Origin: Caballeronia glebae
GTDB taxonomy: Bacteria; Pseudomonadota; Gammaproteobacteria; Burkholderiales; Burkholderiaceae
Assembly: GCF_001545035.1 (NCBI RefSeq)
Contig: NZ_FCOJ02000053.1
Coordinates: forward strand, 1 to 52,895
Direction of reading: 5' to 3'
DNA: 52,895 nt
A program made the translations under genes and the position numbers. The notes beneath the pieces were generated by a model that worked only from the letters and a program-made list of their open reading frames with translations, did no database searches and was not told the DNA's origin. Positions 16,082 through 25,279 of the stretch are shown piece after piece (within the stretch, counting starts at the first letter, position 1; each line of letters opens with the position of its first letter).

Positions 16082-17719
16082 ATGCCGAACATCATGTTGC
16101 ATGACGAAGAAGCGCGCGCGGCGCTTGGCCGGGGCGTGGGCAAGCTCGCGCGGGCGGTGCGCGGAACGCTCGGGCCGAAGGGCATGAACGCGATCATCGA
16201 CCGGCCGATCGGCTCGCCTATCATCTCGCGCGACGGCGTGAGCATCGCGAGCGAGATCGAGCTGGAAGACCCGTTCGAGAATATCGGCGCGCAGGTCGTG
16301 CGGGAAGTGTCGAAGCAGACCAACGACGTGGCCGGAGACGGCACGACCACGGCCACTGTTCTCGCCGATGCGCTCGTGCAGCAAGGGCTCGAATGTCTCG
16401 CGGACGGCGCGAATCCGGTGGAACTCGTGCAGGGCCTCGAAGCCGCGGTGAACGAAGTGATCGATGTGCTCAGGCGTTCGGCCACGCCGCTTTCGGGACC
16501 GGAGGAAGTGCGCTCGGTCGCCGTGGTCGCGGCCAACGACGAATTCACGGGCGGTCTGGTCGCGCAGGCGCTGGAACGCGTGGGCGCGGACGGCATCGTC
16601 GATGTCGAGTACGGCTCGACCGTCGAGACGCGTCTAGAAGTGGTGGAGGGCATGGCCTTCGACCGCGGCTATCTTTCGCATCACATGGTGACGGACATCG
16701 AACGCATGCAGGTCGTGCTGGAGAATCCGCTCATCCTGATGACGGACCAGCGCCTGCAAAGCCAGGACGACGTGACGACGATTCTCGCGCTCGCGAACGA
16801 ACACAAGCGCGCGTTGCTCATCATCGCGGAAGAGGTCGCGCCCGCGTGCGTCGTCACGCTGCTCGCGAACCGCGACAATGGCGGCTTCGGCGTCGCGGCG
16901 ATTCATCCGCCCGAATACGGCCACTGGCGGCGCGCGATGCTCGAAGACATCGCCATCGTTACCGGCGGGCGGGTCATCGCGCGCGATCTCGGCGGCCGGC
17001 TCGACGCCGTCGAAATGCGCGACCTCGGCAGCGCGCGGCAGGTGCGCATATCGTCCAACCAGACGATCATCACGGCCGGGGGAGGCGATCCCGCCGCCGT
17101 ATCCGCGCGACGCCAGCAGGTCGCGCGGCAGTACGAAATGGCGCCGGAAAACGTCGAGCGCGACAAGTTCGAAGTGCGTCTCGCGAAGCTGTCGGGCGGC
17201 ACCGCGATGATTCTCGCGGGCGGCGCGACGCCCGTGGAGCAGAAGCGCCGGCTTCATCTGATCGAGGATTCGATCAACGCGGCGCGCGCGGCGATCGCCG
17301 AGGGCGTGGTGCCGGGCGGCGGCACGGCGCTGTTGCGCGCATCGGCGGAACTCGACGGGTTGATCGGACGCAGCCGGGGCGCGGCGCAACTCGGCGCTGT
17401 TCTGCTCAAGCGGGCGCTGGAAAAGCCGCTGTTCACAATCGCGTCGAACTGCGGACTGGACGGCGCGTCGATCGTCGCGCAGGTGGCGAAGGCGGATCGC
17501 GCGGTCGGGCTCGACGCGCGCACCGGCGAAATCGCGGATCTGGTCGCGCGCGGCATCATCGATCCCGTGAAGGTGAGCTACAGCGCCGTGCGCAATGCGG
17601 CCTCCGTCGCCGCGCTGATCCTCACGACGCAAACGCTGATCGCCAAGAAGCCCGACATGACCGATCCCACTGCCGGCCCGGCGCTCGGAGCGGGCGCGGA
17701 ATTGCTGGGACGCAAGTAA
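16082..17719 (+). CDS. Dedicated GroEL-like chaperonin (MimG type)
   Basis: 545-aa group-I chaperonin, divergent from housekeeping GroEL. Nucleotide-binding features remain: LGPKGMNAIID, DGVSIASEIELEDPFENIGAQ, GDGTTTATVLADALV, the DSINAARAAIAEGVVPGGG block carrying the catalytic Asp region, and DARTGEI. The tail ends AELLGRK, without the Gly-Gly-Met repeats of general GroEL. No groES lies nearby. GroEL-like proteins next to mimABCD are known to be needed for folding of the hydroxylase, which fits its place here. Confidence 0.9.
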   Translation: MPNIMLHDEEARAALGRGVGKLARAVRGTLGPKGMNAIIDRPIGSPIISRDGVSIASEIELEDPFENIGAQVVREVSKQTNDVAGDGTTTATVLADALVQQGLECLADGANPVELVQGLEAAVNEVIDVLRRSATPLSGPEEVRSVAVVAANDEFTGGLVAQALERVGADGIVDVEYGSTVETRLEVVEGMAFDRGYLSHHMVTDIERMQVVLENPLILMTDQRLQSQDDVTTILALANEHKRALLIIAEEVAPACVVTLLANRDNGGFGVAAIHPPEYGHWRRAMLEDIAIVTGGRVIARDLGGRLDAVEMRDLGSARQVRISSNQTIITAGGGDPAAVSARRQQVARQYEMAPENVERDKFEVRLAKLSGGTAMILAGGATPVEQKRRLHLIEDSINAARAAIAEGVVPGGGTALLRASAELDGLIGRSRGAAQLGAVLLKRALEKPLFTIASNCGLDGASIVAQVAKADRAVGLDARTGEIADLVARGIIDPVKVSYSAVRNAASVAALILTTQTLIAKKPDMTDPTAGPALGAGAELLGRK

Positions 17720-17967
17720 CCGGAAAGCTCCGTTGCCGTCACGGCGCTGCTGCGTTGCGACAAGGGAGCGGCCCGTAAACGGGGGCGTTTTCCCCGAGAG
17801 GATGAGAGACGCGCTAGGTCTATACTCGGCAGACTGTGCTGCGCAATCGCCGGGCCGAACGGATTGAACCGGGCCGAACGGCGAATCCCCATGCAGCACG
17901 TCCTCGTGAGTCGCGCCGAGGTCCGCCGAAGAGCGGGCTGCGCTCCCACCTCGCACGGAGGAGACAC

Positions 17968-20016
17968 ATGACGAGGCGCCTCATCGGTATGCCGGCTGGT
18001 GGCGGTCGCGCGGGCGACCCCTATGTCGCCGGGTGGACGCGGCCCGACGCGGGCGCCGCCGATCACTCCGACAGCAGCACCATGCTCGCCTGGGAGCGTT
18101 TTCTCGCAGGCGAGATCAGCACGGCCGCGCCGACCGAACTGATCGCATCATGGAAGCGAAGTCTGCAATCGGGCGTTAATCCGACCTCGGGCGCGGCGCC
18201 ATTCGCCGTGCATGGCGACGCGATCAACACGCTGCGCTGGCGGCACCGGGAACTGCTCGCGGCGTCGGACCGGCTCTTCACGGCCACCGCCGACCTCTTC
18301 GCCGATTCCTACTCGATCCTCCTGCTCACCAACGCGGACGGCGTGATCCTCAAGGCCGCCGGCGATCTGCGCACGCTCGATGCCGGAGAAAAAATCCACC
18401 TGATGACGGGCGGCGACTGGCGCGAGGCGTCCGCCGGGACCAACGGAATCGGCACGGCGCTCGCCACGGGTCAGCCGACTTACGTGCACGGCTCCGAGCA
18501 CTTCTGCGAGGGCATCAAGGCTTGGAGTTGCGCCGCCGCGCCGATCTGCGAGCCGGGAACCGGCGCGGTGCTCGGCGTGCTCGACATTTCGGGGCCGCCC
18601 TCGACCTATCAGATCAACAATCTCACGCTGGCCGTCACCGCCGCGCGCCAGATCGAAATGGTGCTTGCGGAGCAGGTGGCCCGCGAGCACATGCGGCTCC
18701 TCGCGTTCTGCCTGCAAAGGTTGTCATCGACGGATGCGGCGGGGCTGATCGCCATCGATCGTCATGGCAGGCTCGTGCACACGACGGCGCGCATCGCGTT
18801 GCCGGTCAGTCCGGGCGAGCGCTTTCCCGGCATGAGCGAGCATTTTCCGGTGGAGGACTGGGCCAATCATCTTCCGCAGGGTTTGCGGCCGGAGTGGTTC
18901 AACCCGGTCGTCGCGGACGGCGAGGCGATCGGCGCGATGCTGATCGTGCCTCAGCCTTCGGGCCTGTCCAATGCCTCGCGTCTCGCGGGCGGCGCGCGCC
19001 GCGTCGGACCGCAAGTGCAGCCGCGCGGCGAGGCGGACCCGCAACGCAACCGCTTCGGGCAAATCATCTGCCAGAGCGCGGCGATGCAGCGCGCCATCGA
19101 GCGCGGACGGCAGCTTGCCCGCCGGCGCGTGCCGGTGCTGATCGAAGGCGAGACGGGCGTCGGCAAGGAACTGTTCGCGCGCGCGATTCACGGCGAGGAA
19201 TCCGACGAAGGTCCGTTCGTCGCCTACAACTGCGGGGCGGCGTCGAAGGAGCTGATCGGCGCGGAACTCTTCGGCCACGTGCGCGGCGCTTATACGGGCG
19301 CGACGGCGGAAGGCCGGCCGGGGCGATTCGAGCTGGCGCACGGCGGAACGCTGTGTCTCGACGAGATCGGCGAATTGCCGCTGGAGCTTCAGCCGGTGTT
19401 GCTGCGCGTGCTTGAAGAAGGCGTGATCTATCGGCTTGGCGATACGCAGGCGCGGCGCGTGGACGTGCGCCTGCTGGCGATGACGAACCGCAACTTGCGC
19501 GAAGAAGTCGAGTGCGGACGTTTTCGCGCGGACCTTTACTATCGCGTCGGCGTCACGCGGATTCGCATTCCCGGCGTGCGCGAGCGCGACGGCGACGTCG
19601 ATCTGCTGATCGATCATTTCAACCGCTCGCTCGCGCTGCGCCACGGCGTGCCCGTGCGGCAGTTTCCGGACATCGTGATGGAGGTGCTGCGCGCCTATTC
19701 GTGGCCCGGCAATGTCCGCGAGTTGCGCAACGTGGTGGAGAACCTGCTGCTGACTTCCAACGAGGAGCGCGTTGCACTGGTCGAGTTGCCGGCGGAAGTG
19801 CTCGACGAGTCCCCGACCTTGCGCGACAAGGTGATGTCGGGCACGACGCCGGGCGCGGGCAGTCTGGAGGAAACCGAGCGCTTCGCCATCGCGCGGGCGC
19901 TGCGGCATGCGCAGGGCAACATGGCGCAGGCCGCGCGCGCGCTCGGCGTGTCGCGCAGCACGCTGTATCGCAAGATGGAGCAGTATCGGCTCGCGGTCGA
20001 TGAAAAGCGGCTGTAG
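17968..20016 (+). CDS. Sigma-54-dependent activator, AcoR type, for the monooxygenase locus
   Basis: 682 aa with start ATG 17968 behind GGAGGAGACAC. Domains: an N-terminal GAF-like sensor (about 60-230; LLLTNADGVILKAAGD, GTNGIGTALATGQP), an AAA+ domain with Walker A GETGVGKE at 394-401, GAYTGA at 440-445 and Walker B CLDEIGELP, and a Fis-type helix-turn-helix (AARALGVSRSTLYRKME). GAYTGA is an accepted variant of GAFTGA. It probably senses substrate or alcohol and acts at the dyads at 5664-5723. A TATACT box at 17821-17826 may be its own -10. Confidence 0.9.
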   Translation: MTRRLIGMPAGGGRAGDPYVAGWTRPDAGAADHSDSSTMLAWERFLAGEISTAAPTELIASWKRSLQSGVNPTSGAAPFAVHGDAINTLRWRHRELLAASDRLFTATADLFADSYSILLLTNADGVILKAAGDLRTLDAGEKIHLMTGGDWREASAGTNGIGTALATGQPTYVHGSEHFCEGIKAWSCAAAPICEPGTGAVLGVLDISGPPSTYQINNLTLAVTAARQIEMVLAEQVAREHMRLLAFCLQRLSSTDAAGLIAIDRHGRLVHTTARIALPVSPGERFPGMSEHFPVEDWANHLPQGLRPEWFNPVVADGEAIGAMLIVPQPSGLSNASRLAGGARRVGPQVQPRGEADPQRNRFGQIICQSAAMQRAIERGRQLARRRVPVLIEGETGVGKELFARAIHGEESDEGPFVAYNCGAASKELIGAELFGHVRGAYTGATAEGRPGRFELAHGGTLCLDEIGELPLELQPVLLRVLEEGVIYRLGDTQARRVDVRLLAMTNRNLREEVECGRFRADLYYRVGVTRIRIPGVRERDGDVDLLIDHFNRSLALRHGVPVRQFPDIVMEVLRAYSWPGNVRELRNVVENLLLTSNEERVALVELPAEVLDESPTLRDKVMSGTTPGAGSLEETERFAIARALRHAQGNMAQAARALGVSRSTLYRKMEQYRLAVDEKRL

Positions 20017-20028
20017 CGCCGGGCGTTG

Positions 20029-21417
20029 TCAGACGTCGCTTGCGCGTCGCAGCGCTTCGACCTGCGCGCGCACATAGCCGATGTGTTCGCGCAACGCGTA
20101 GAAGGAATCGCTGTACGCGAGTGGCATTCGCAGCTTGTTGAGATCTCTTTCGATGCCGTCGAGCTTCGTCGCGAACCTGACGAAATTGAGTTCGGAAGGA
20201 TCGTCGAATACGCCGCGTTCGAGCGCGATCAGTTCGCCATAGCGCCGATAGAAACGCGATTTGACGCGCCACGCGTACAGCGGCGGCACGAATCGCAGCG
20301 CCGGTATGAGGATCACGACAATCGGCACGACCAGCACGATGAGGCGATCCGCCAAACTCGCGAGCCAGAACGGCATCGTCCTGTACACGAAGCTCTTGCC
20401 GGACTTGTAGTAACGCGCGGCATCCGGGCTCAGCGGGAAATCGTGCGCGACCGGCCGGGGATATTCGCCGGCTTCCTGCAGCAGACTCGCGCCGCCGTGA
20501 ACCTCGCCGGCCGCCTCGATGATCAGATCCGACAGCGCCGGATGCAGCGTATCGCGCGCGACCAGTTCGATGGTCGTCTCGATGGTGGCCGTCGGTTCGG
20601 GAGGCAGGTTGTCGGCCAGATCGAACGCGCCCATCGGCACTTCGAACTGGCTCAGGAAAGGAAAGGTGCGCGTGTAGGCCTTCGCTTGCGTGAAGTCGAA
20701 GAGGCGGATGTCGGCACTGCGGATCATTTTCTGCATGAGCGCGGGACGCGCGGAATCCGCCCGCAGGAAAGCCGCGTCGATCGTGCCCGCCAGCAACGCG
20801 TTCACGGCGTCCTCGCCTTCGATCGGCAGCATGCGCGCGTTGTCGTCGGATTCGACGCCGTTCGCCCTCAACAGCAAGAGCACGATCTGCCGCGTGCCGC
20901 TTCCTTCGCGGCCGATGGCGAGCCGCTTGCCCGCGAATTGCGAGAGCCGCGTGAGCGTCGGCCCGCGATAGAACACGAAGAGCGGCCAATTGCTGACGGT
21001 GCCGAGCGACATCAGACCGGCATGGACCGTGTTGGGCGCGAGGACGTCGGAGACGCGCGTGAGGCCGCTCTGCACGAATCCGAGATCGACGTGACTGGCG
21101 GGATCGGCGAGTCGCGTGAGGTTGTCGAGCGTGCCGGAGGACGCGAGTACGCGCAGCGTCACGCCGTTGCGCGCGAGAATCGTTTTGTACTGTTGCGCCG
21201 CGACCCAGAAGCGGCTGTGTTCCGGGCCGGCGGAGATCGTCAGCGTGCTCGGCGGCGCGGGCCGGATGATGCGTACCGTCACCCAGACGACCGACGTGAC
21301 CACGATCGCCATCAACCCGATGGCGACGGCCAAATCGAGCCAAGAGACGCCGTAATCCGCGGCGCGGCGGGAACCGGGCCGATCCGGAGAACGTCTCGCA
21401 GGATCGCGTTTATCCAT
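20029..21417 (-). CDS. Membrane-anchored TAXI-type substrate-binding protein
   Basis: 462 aa from ATG 21417 (start uncertain; no clear ribosome site). A TAXI/TRAP solute-binding domain (ISAGPEHSRFWVAAQQYKTILARNGVTLRVLASSGTLDNLTRLADP, later IGREGSGTRQIVLLLLRANGV) is held by two membrane segments: VSWLDLAVAIGLMAIVVTSVVWV near the N-terminus and RLIVLVVPIVVILIPAL near residue 350. A cytosolic coiled tail follows. No TRAP permease is adjacent, so it may be an orphan sensor. Converges on the activator gene with 12 bp between stops. Confidence 0.8.
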   Translation of the reverse strand: MDKRDPARRSPDRPGSRRAADYGVSWLDLAVAIGLMAIVVTSVVWVTVRIIRPAPPSTLTISAGPEHSRFWVAAQQYKTILARNGVTLRVLASSGTLDNLTRLADPASHVDLGFVQSGLTRVSDVLAPNTVHAGLMSLGTVSNWPLFVFYRGPTLTRLSQFAGKRLAIGREGSGTRQIVLLLLRANGVESDDNARMLPIEGEDAVNALLAGTIDAAFLRADSARPALMQKMIRSADIRLFDFTQAKAYTRTFPFLSQFEVPMGAFDLADNLPPEPTATIETTIELVARDTLHPALSDLIIEAAGEVHGGASLLQEAGEYPRPVAHDFPLSPDAARYYKSGKSFVYRTMPFWLASLADRLIVLVVPIVVILIPALRFVPPLYAWRVKSRFYRRYGELIALERGVFDDPSELNFVRFATKLDGIERDLNKLRMPLAYSDSFYALREHIGYVRAQVEALRRASDV

Positions 21418-21772
21418 TTTCAACGCAGACAAATTGACTTCGGGAACCGTCGTTGGCCGGTGACGTTGCCTCGGGCATATTCTCGCGCCGAACGCTCGGA
21501 GATGAAGTCTCGTTGCACGCTTTTTAGCGTGTAAGTGATGACGTAACGCGAGCGCCCGCGAGGCTGCGCTTACCAGAGCCAATAAAAAGTAACGTCCGGT
21601 AAGGCTTGCGGCGAAGTGCGCATTGATCGGGGATTCGATGCATCGGGCCATGCCATATCGTTCGATACGGCGATTCAACTCGCCAAGAGGAACGACAGTT
21701 CGGCGCGGCCACGAGAGCACGCGGGCGAAGTGTCGAATGAACGAGACCATCTATCCGGGAATCAAGCCAAAC
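21418..21772. other. Intergenic stretch, no gene seen
   Basis: 355 bases between two divergent genes, so it must hold both promoters, but I see no convincing -35/-10 pair, repeat or RNA element. Overlapping reading frames are short extensions of the neighbours. Confidence 0.5.
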
Positions 21773-22408
21773 ATGAATACACGAAGGAAGCTGCACGGCC
21801 CATCCATCGATCCGTGGCGCTGCGCGCGTCTTGCGGCGTGCGCGATGTTGACATCGCTCGGCGCGCTGTCGGCCGCGCATGCCGCGAGCTTTCAATGTCC
21901 GCATAACGCGTCCGCTTCGGAGCGGCTCGTTTGTTCGGACCCGGCGCTTTCATCGCTCGACGACAAACTGGCTGCCGTTTTTCGCGAGGCGCATGACGCG
22001 ACGCCCGACGCGGCCGCGCTCGATGCCGACCGCGTGACGCAATGGCAATGGCGTCAACACAACTGCAAGGACCGGGCGTGTGTGGCGGACTGGTACACGC
22101 GCCGGATCTCCGAACTGCAAGCGGACGTCGCGCACGGAAGGAAGCAGACTGCGGATCGCGTCAAGGTCGGCATTGCTGAGCAGCGGCTTGCGCCATCGGC
22201 GGAGGCGGCCGTGCTTCGGCTAAAAGGGCTTGCCGCCGGGAAGGATGAACAGGCCGGGGCCGGTTCGAAGGTATCCGCCGATATCGGACAGGCGAACGTC
22301 GAGCGAGTCCGCACCGTGGCCGCCGCGCTGCCGTTGCCGAATGCGACCGTCGCGCCGAATCCATGCAAGAGCGATTGCGCGCGACGGCAAGTTCGTATTG
22401 CTTTCTAG
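21773..22408 (+). CDS. Periplasmic LprI-like (DUF1311) protein
   Basis: About 211 aa with signal peptide CARLAACAMLTSLGALSAAHA. The mature N-terminus matches the LprI lysozyme-inhibitor-like pattern: SFQCPHNASASERLVCSDPALSSLDDKLAAVFREA and WQWRQHNCKDRACVADWYTRRISEL, with four cysteines for two disulfides. ATG 21737 (MNETIYPG) is an alternative start. The end (CARRQVRIAF) differs from the +1 frame, which reads ARDGKFVLLSSF; a late frameshift is possible. Confidence 0.75.
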   Translation: MNTRRKLHGPSIDPWRCARLAACAMLTSLGALSAAHAASFQCPHNASASERLVCSDPALSSLDDKLAAVFREAHDATPDAAALDADRVTQWQWRQHNCKDRACVADWYTRRISELQADVAHGRKQTADRVKVGIAEQRLAPSAEAAVLRLKGLAAGKDEQAGAGSKVSADIGQANVERVRTVAAALPLPNATVAPNPCKSDCARRQVRIAF

Positions 22409-22478
22409 CTTCAGCCTACTGAGAAAGAGGCGACGCGGCTGATCGCGTCGCCCGACTTTGATCTGCATCGAGCGATCG

Positions 22479-22625
22479 TCAACAGCCCAACGCACAGTAA
22501 AGTCCGCCGATCGCGCCCGCCGCGCCGAGACCGATCCCCAGGCCAATGTTTCCGATGGTGGTGGCACATCCGCCAAGCATGCAAACGAGCAGAAACGCGA
22601 CGATGGAAACAATGAATTTGCGCAT
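22479..22625 (-). CDS. Small lipoprotein, glycine-rich
   Basis: 48 aa: MRKFIVSIVAFLLVCMLGGC is a lipoprotein signal with lipobox LGGC; the mature peptide is a glycine-zipper-like hydrophobic segment (TIGNIGLGIGLGAAGAIGGLYC) with terminal cysteines. Probably in the envelope. The ribosome site is weak. The gene is small and unrecognised, supported mainly by the lipobox. Confidence 0.62.
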   Translation of the reverse strand: MRKFIVSIVAFLLVCMLGGCATTIGNIGLGIGLGAAGAIGGLYCALGC

Positions 22626-22780
22626 GAGGAACCGATTCGTTTTGCTGTAGGCGGGAACAACGTCTTCAACGTTCGGCGCACGAGGCCGGAGCCGATCGTA
22701 GCAATGGCCAACCGCATCCATTTATCGGAAAAGACAGGGAAGGAGCCCGGCGCTTACCAACTATTTCGTGAGCGTCAACG

Positions 22781-22813
22781 TTCGACGCGTTCGACGCGTT
22801 CGACGCGTTCGAC
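22781..22813 (+). repeat. 9-bp tandem repeat TTCGACGCG, 3.7 copies
   Basis: Three exact copies of TTCGACGCG followed by TTCGAC, upstream of the MFS start. It lies outside genes if the MFS begins at 22891. Confidence 0.85.
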
Positions 22814-22890
22814 CCACTGCCGCAGCGTTGGCGGATATGAACCGGCCGCATCTGTCATCATGGAGCCGCTTGAGTGAACCCAGGGGCGTC

Positions 22891-24312
22891 ATGTCACATC
22901 TCGAACACGAGAACGCGAACGTCGGCGCGAATCAGCTCGCGCGCGACGGCGATATCCGCGGAAATGAGATACATGGAAGCGACACAGGCGAGGAGCACGA
23001 CGCGTCGGCGGTCGGCCGCACCGGACCGCTGAACGAAGCGGCGCTTCTCGGGCGCAAGACGCCGCCGTGGCCGGATTCGGCAGCCGCCAACCCGGGCCAC
23101 CACGCGCGCGCCGACGCATCGGGCACGGTGCGCGCGCTGGCCGGCCTTCTCTTCGGCCTGGCGCTGCTCGTCGCGGGAAACGGCCTGTTTCAGACGCTGA
23201 TCCCTTTGCGCATTCTTCAATCGGGCTACTCGACGTTCGTCACCGGTCTGATCCAGTCGAGTTATTACGCAGGCTTCATATTGGGCGCTGTGGTCAATCG
23301 GCGTCTGATCGACCGCATCGGTCAGCATCGAACGTTCGTCGCGTTCTCGGCGGCGGCGGCGATCCTCGCGCTCGCTTTCGGCGCGGCGCAGTCGCCGTGG
23401 GTACTGGGCGGCGTGCGCCTTCTCACGGGCGTCGCTTTCATGGGGTTGTACACGTCCGTGGAAAGCTGGCTCAACGGCACGGTGGAGAACGAGAAGCGCG
23501 GCCAGGTGTTCGGCTTGTACGCGGCCATCAACTATCTCGCGATGGGCAGTGGCCAGTTCCTGCTGAACGTGGGAGCGGGGACCGGCGCGCAGCAATTCTC
23601 GATGAGCGCGGCGCTCTTTGCCGCGGCGGTGCTGCCGGTCACGTTGATGGAAGGCTGGCCGGCGAAAGTGAACGACGCGAATCTCGACCGCGTACCCGCG
23701 CGGACCTGGAAAGAAAGCCTTCGCGAAATGATGGTCGTGGCGCCGCTCGGGATACCGGGCTGCGTGCTGACCGGCTTCATCTACAGCAACTTCTATGCGC
23801 TGATGCCCGTCTATCTTCAACGCTCGGGCTTCAGCACGGAGGAACTCGCGACCTTCATGGGCGTCGCGCTGATCGGCGCATTGCTGCCGCAATTTCCGAT
23901 GGGGCGGCTCTCGGACCGCATCGATCGGCGGCGTCTGGTTTTATGGACCGCGTTGATCTCGGCGGTGTTGAGCCTCGTGCTGTTCTGCCTGAACTTTCGC
24001 ATCGTCACATGGTGCGCGACGATGGCTTACGTCGCTGTGACCTTCACGCAGTACGGGCTTGTCGTGTCGCACGTACAGGACCGCACGGAGTCGCATCTGC
24101 GGGTTGCTGTTTCGGCGATGTTGCTGGTGCTCTTTTCGCTTGGCGGCATGACCGGACCGACGTTGGCTTCCGCACTTATGACGCTCATCGGGCCGAGCGG
24201 ACTGTTTCTGTTCAACGCGTTGTCGTGCGTATTGCTGGCGCTCAGCGCAAGGCACGCGCTCCGGTTATCGGCGCGGACGCCGGCGGATCTTCATCACGGA
24301 CAGACGCCATGA
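22891..24312 (+). CDS. MFS transporter, YcaD-like
   Basis: 473 aa from ATG 22891 (AGGGG upstream). The first 75 residues are polar; then come about twelve hydrophobic segments beginning LAGLLFGLALLVAGNGLF. The A-loop reads VNRRLIDRIGQHRTF and the central loop GRLSDRIDRRRLV, both standard MFS patterns. The family resembles YcaD/UMF2-type exporters; substrate unknown. The stop overlaps the dienelactone hydrolase start by 4 bp, pointing to joint function. Confidence 0.85.
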   Translation: MSHLEHENANVGANQLARDGDIRGNEIHGSDTGEEHDASAVGRTGPLNEAALLGRKTPPWPDSAAANPGHHARADASGTVRALAGLLFGLALLVAGNGLFQTLIPLRILQSGYSTFVTGLIQSSYYAGFILGAVVNRRLIDRIGQHRTFVAFSAAAAILALAFGAAQSPWVLGGVRLLTGVAFMGLYTSVESWLNGTVENEKRGQVFGLYAAINYLAMGSGQFLLNVGAGTGAQQFSMSAALFAAAVLPVTLMEGWPAKVNDANLDRVPARTWKESLREMMVVAPLGIPGCVLTGFIYSNFYALMPVYLQRSGFSTEELATFMGVALIGALLPQFPMGRLSDRIDRRRLVLWTALISAVLSLVLFCLNFRIVTWCATMAYVAVTFTQYGLVVSHVQDRTESHLRVAVSAMLLVLFSLGGMTGPTLASALMTLIGPSGLFLFNALSCVLLALSARHALRLSARTPADLHHGQTP

Positions 24313-25049
24313 CATACGAGAAAGTGCAGGTTTCGACTCGCGACGGAGTTTGCCCGGTTCACGTTTTTACGCCCGCGAGCGGAACGATTTGGCCGGCCAT
24401 CGTCTTCTATATGGATGCGGGCGGCGTCAGACCCGCCGAATTGCAGATGGCCCGGCGTCTCGCCGAAGCCGGCTATGTCGTGTTGCTGCCCGACCTCTTT
24501 TACCGGTACGGGGCTTACGGCCCGTTCGATCCCGTGGAAGTATTCAAGGGTGACGTGCGCGCGATTCTCGGCCCGCTCATGGCGACCACGGACAACGAAA
24601 AGGCAGCCGAAGACACACGCGCGCTTCTGACCTACCTCGATACGCGCACCGATGTGGCGGGCAAGCGCATAGGCGCGGTCGGCTTTTGCATGGGTGGCGG
24701 CATGGCCATCGCCGCGGCCGGCACATTTCCCGAGCGCTTTGCCGCCGTCGCCAGCTTTCACGGTGGCAACCTCGCGACGGACGCGCCCGCGAGCCCGCAT
24801 CGATATGCTTCGCGATTGAAGGCCGAGGTCTATGTCGCGGCGGCGGAAGGCGACGCGAGCTATCCGCCGGATATGGCGCAGCGCCTTGAGCGCGCTTTCG
24901 ACGAAGCCGGCGTGCGATATCGCGCGCAGACGTATGCCGGCGCCGCGCACGGCTGGATGAAGCCCGACTTCCCGGTCTACGATCCGGTGGCCGCCGAAGA
25001 AGGGTGGTCGAACTTGATCGCGTTCTTCGACCGGATACTCAAAAGCTGA
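24309..25049 (+). CDS. Dienelactone hydrolase family protein
   Basis: 246-aa alpha/beta hydrolase. The nucleophile elbow is GFCMGGG (Cys nucleophile as in dienelactone hydrolases), the acid probably lies in VYVAAAEGDASYP, and the histidine in GAAHGWMKPDFPVYD. Cytosolic. ATG 24309 overlaps the MFS stop (ATGA). True dienelactone activity would need aromatic-degradation context, which is not present here, so the substrate is open. Confidence 0.86.
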   Translation: MTYEKVQVSTRDGVCPVHVFTPASGTIWPAIVFYMDAGGVRPAELQMARRLAEAGYVVLLPDLFYRYGAYGPFDPVEVFKGDVRAILGPLMATTDNEKAAEDTRALLTYLDTRTDVAGKRIGAVGFCMGGGMAIAAAGTFPERFAAVASFHGGNLATDAPASPHRYASRLKAEVYVAAAEGDASYPPDMAQRLERAFDEAGVRYRAQTYAGAAHGWMKPDFPVYDPVAAEEGWSNLIAFFDRILKS

Positions 25050-25279
25050 ACGCGGCCGCATGACTGTGAAACGAGTTGGAGAACCCGCCGCCGCCTGAAC
25101 TCATCCGCGATAAGAGCGCTTGATCCGCGCACTTATCGAACGCCGCGAGCTGCGAATCGGCCCGGTTGCCGAGCGAAAAAATCCTATTTCCGGCCGAACG
25201 TTGATTCGCTTCGCCAGAAACGATACCCTTGATTCGTTCGTGGTCGTCGAGTGCTGGTCAACCCGGAGATAACCGTTTC

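Noticed and set aside
17776..17800. GC-rich hairpin after groEL as a terminator
   Set aside because: Stem of only five G-C pairs and no T tract after it; not convincing as a terminator.
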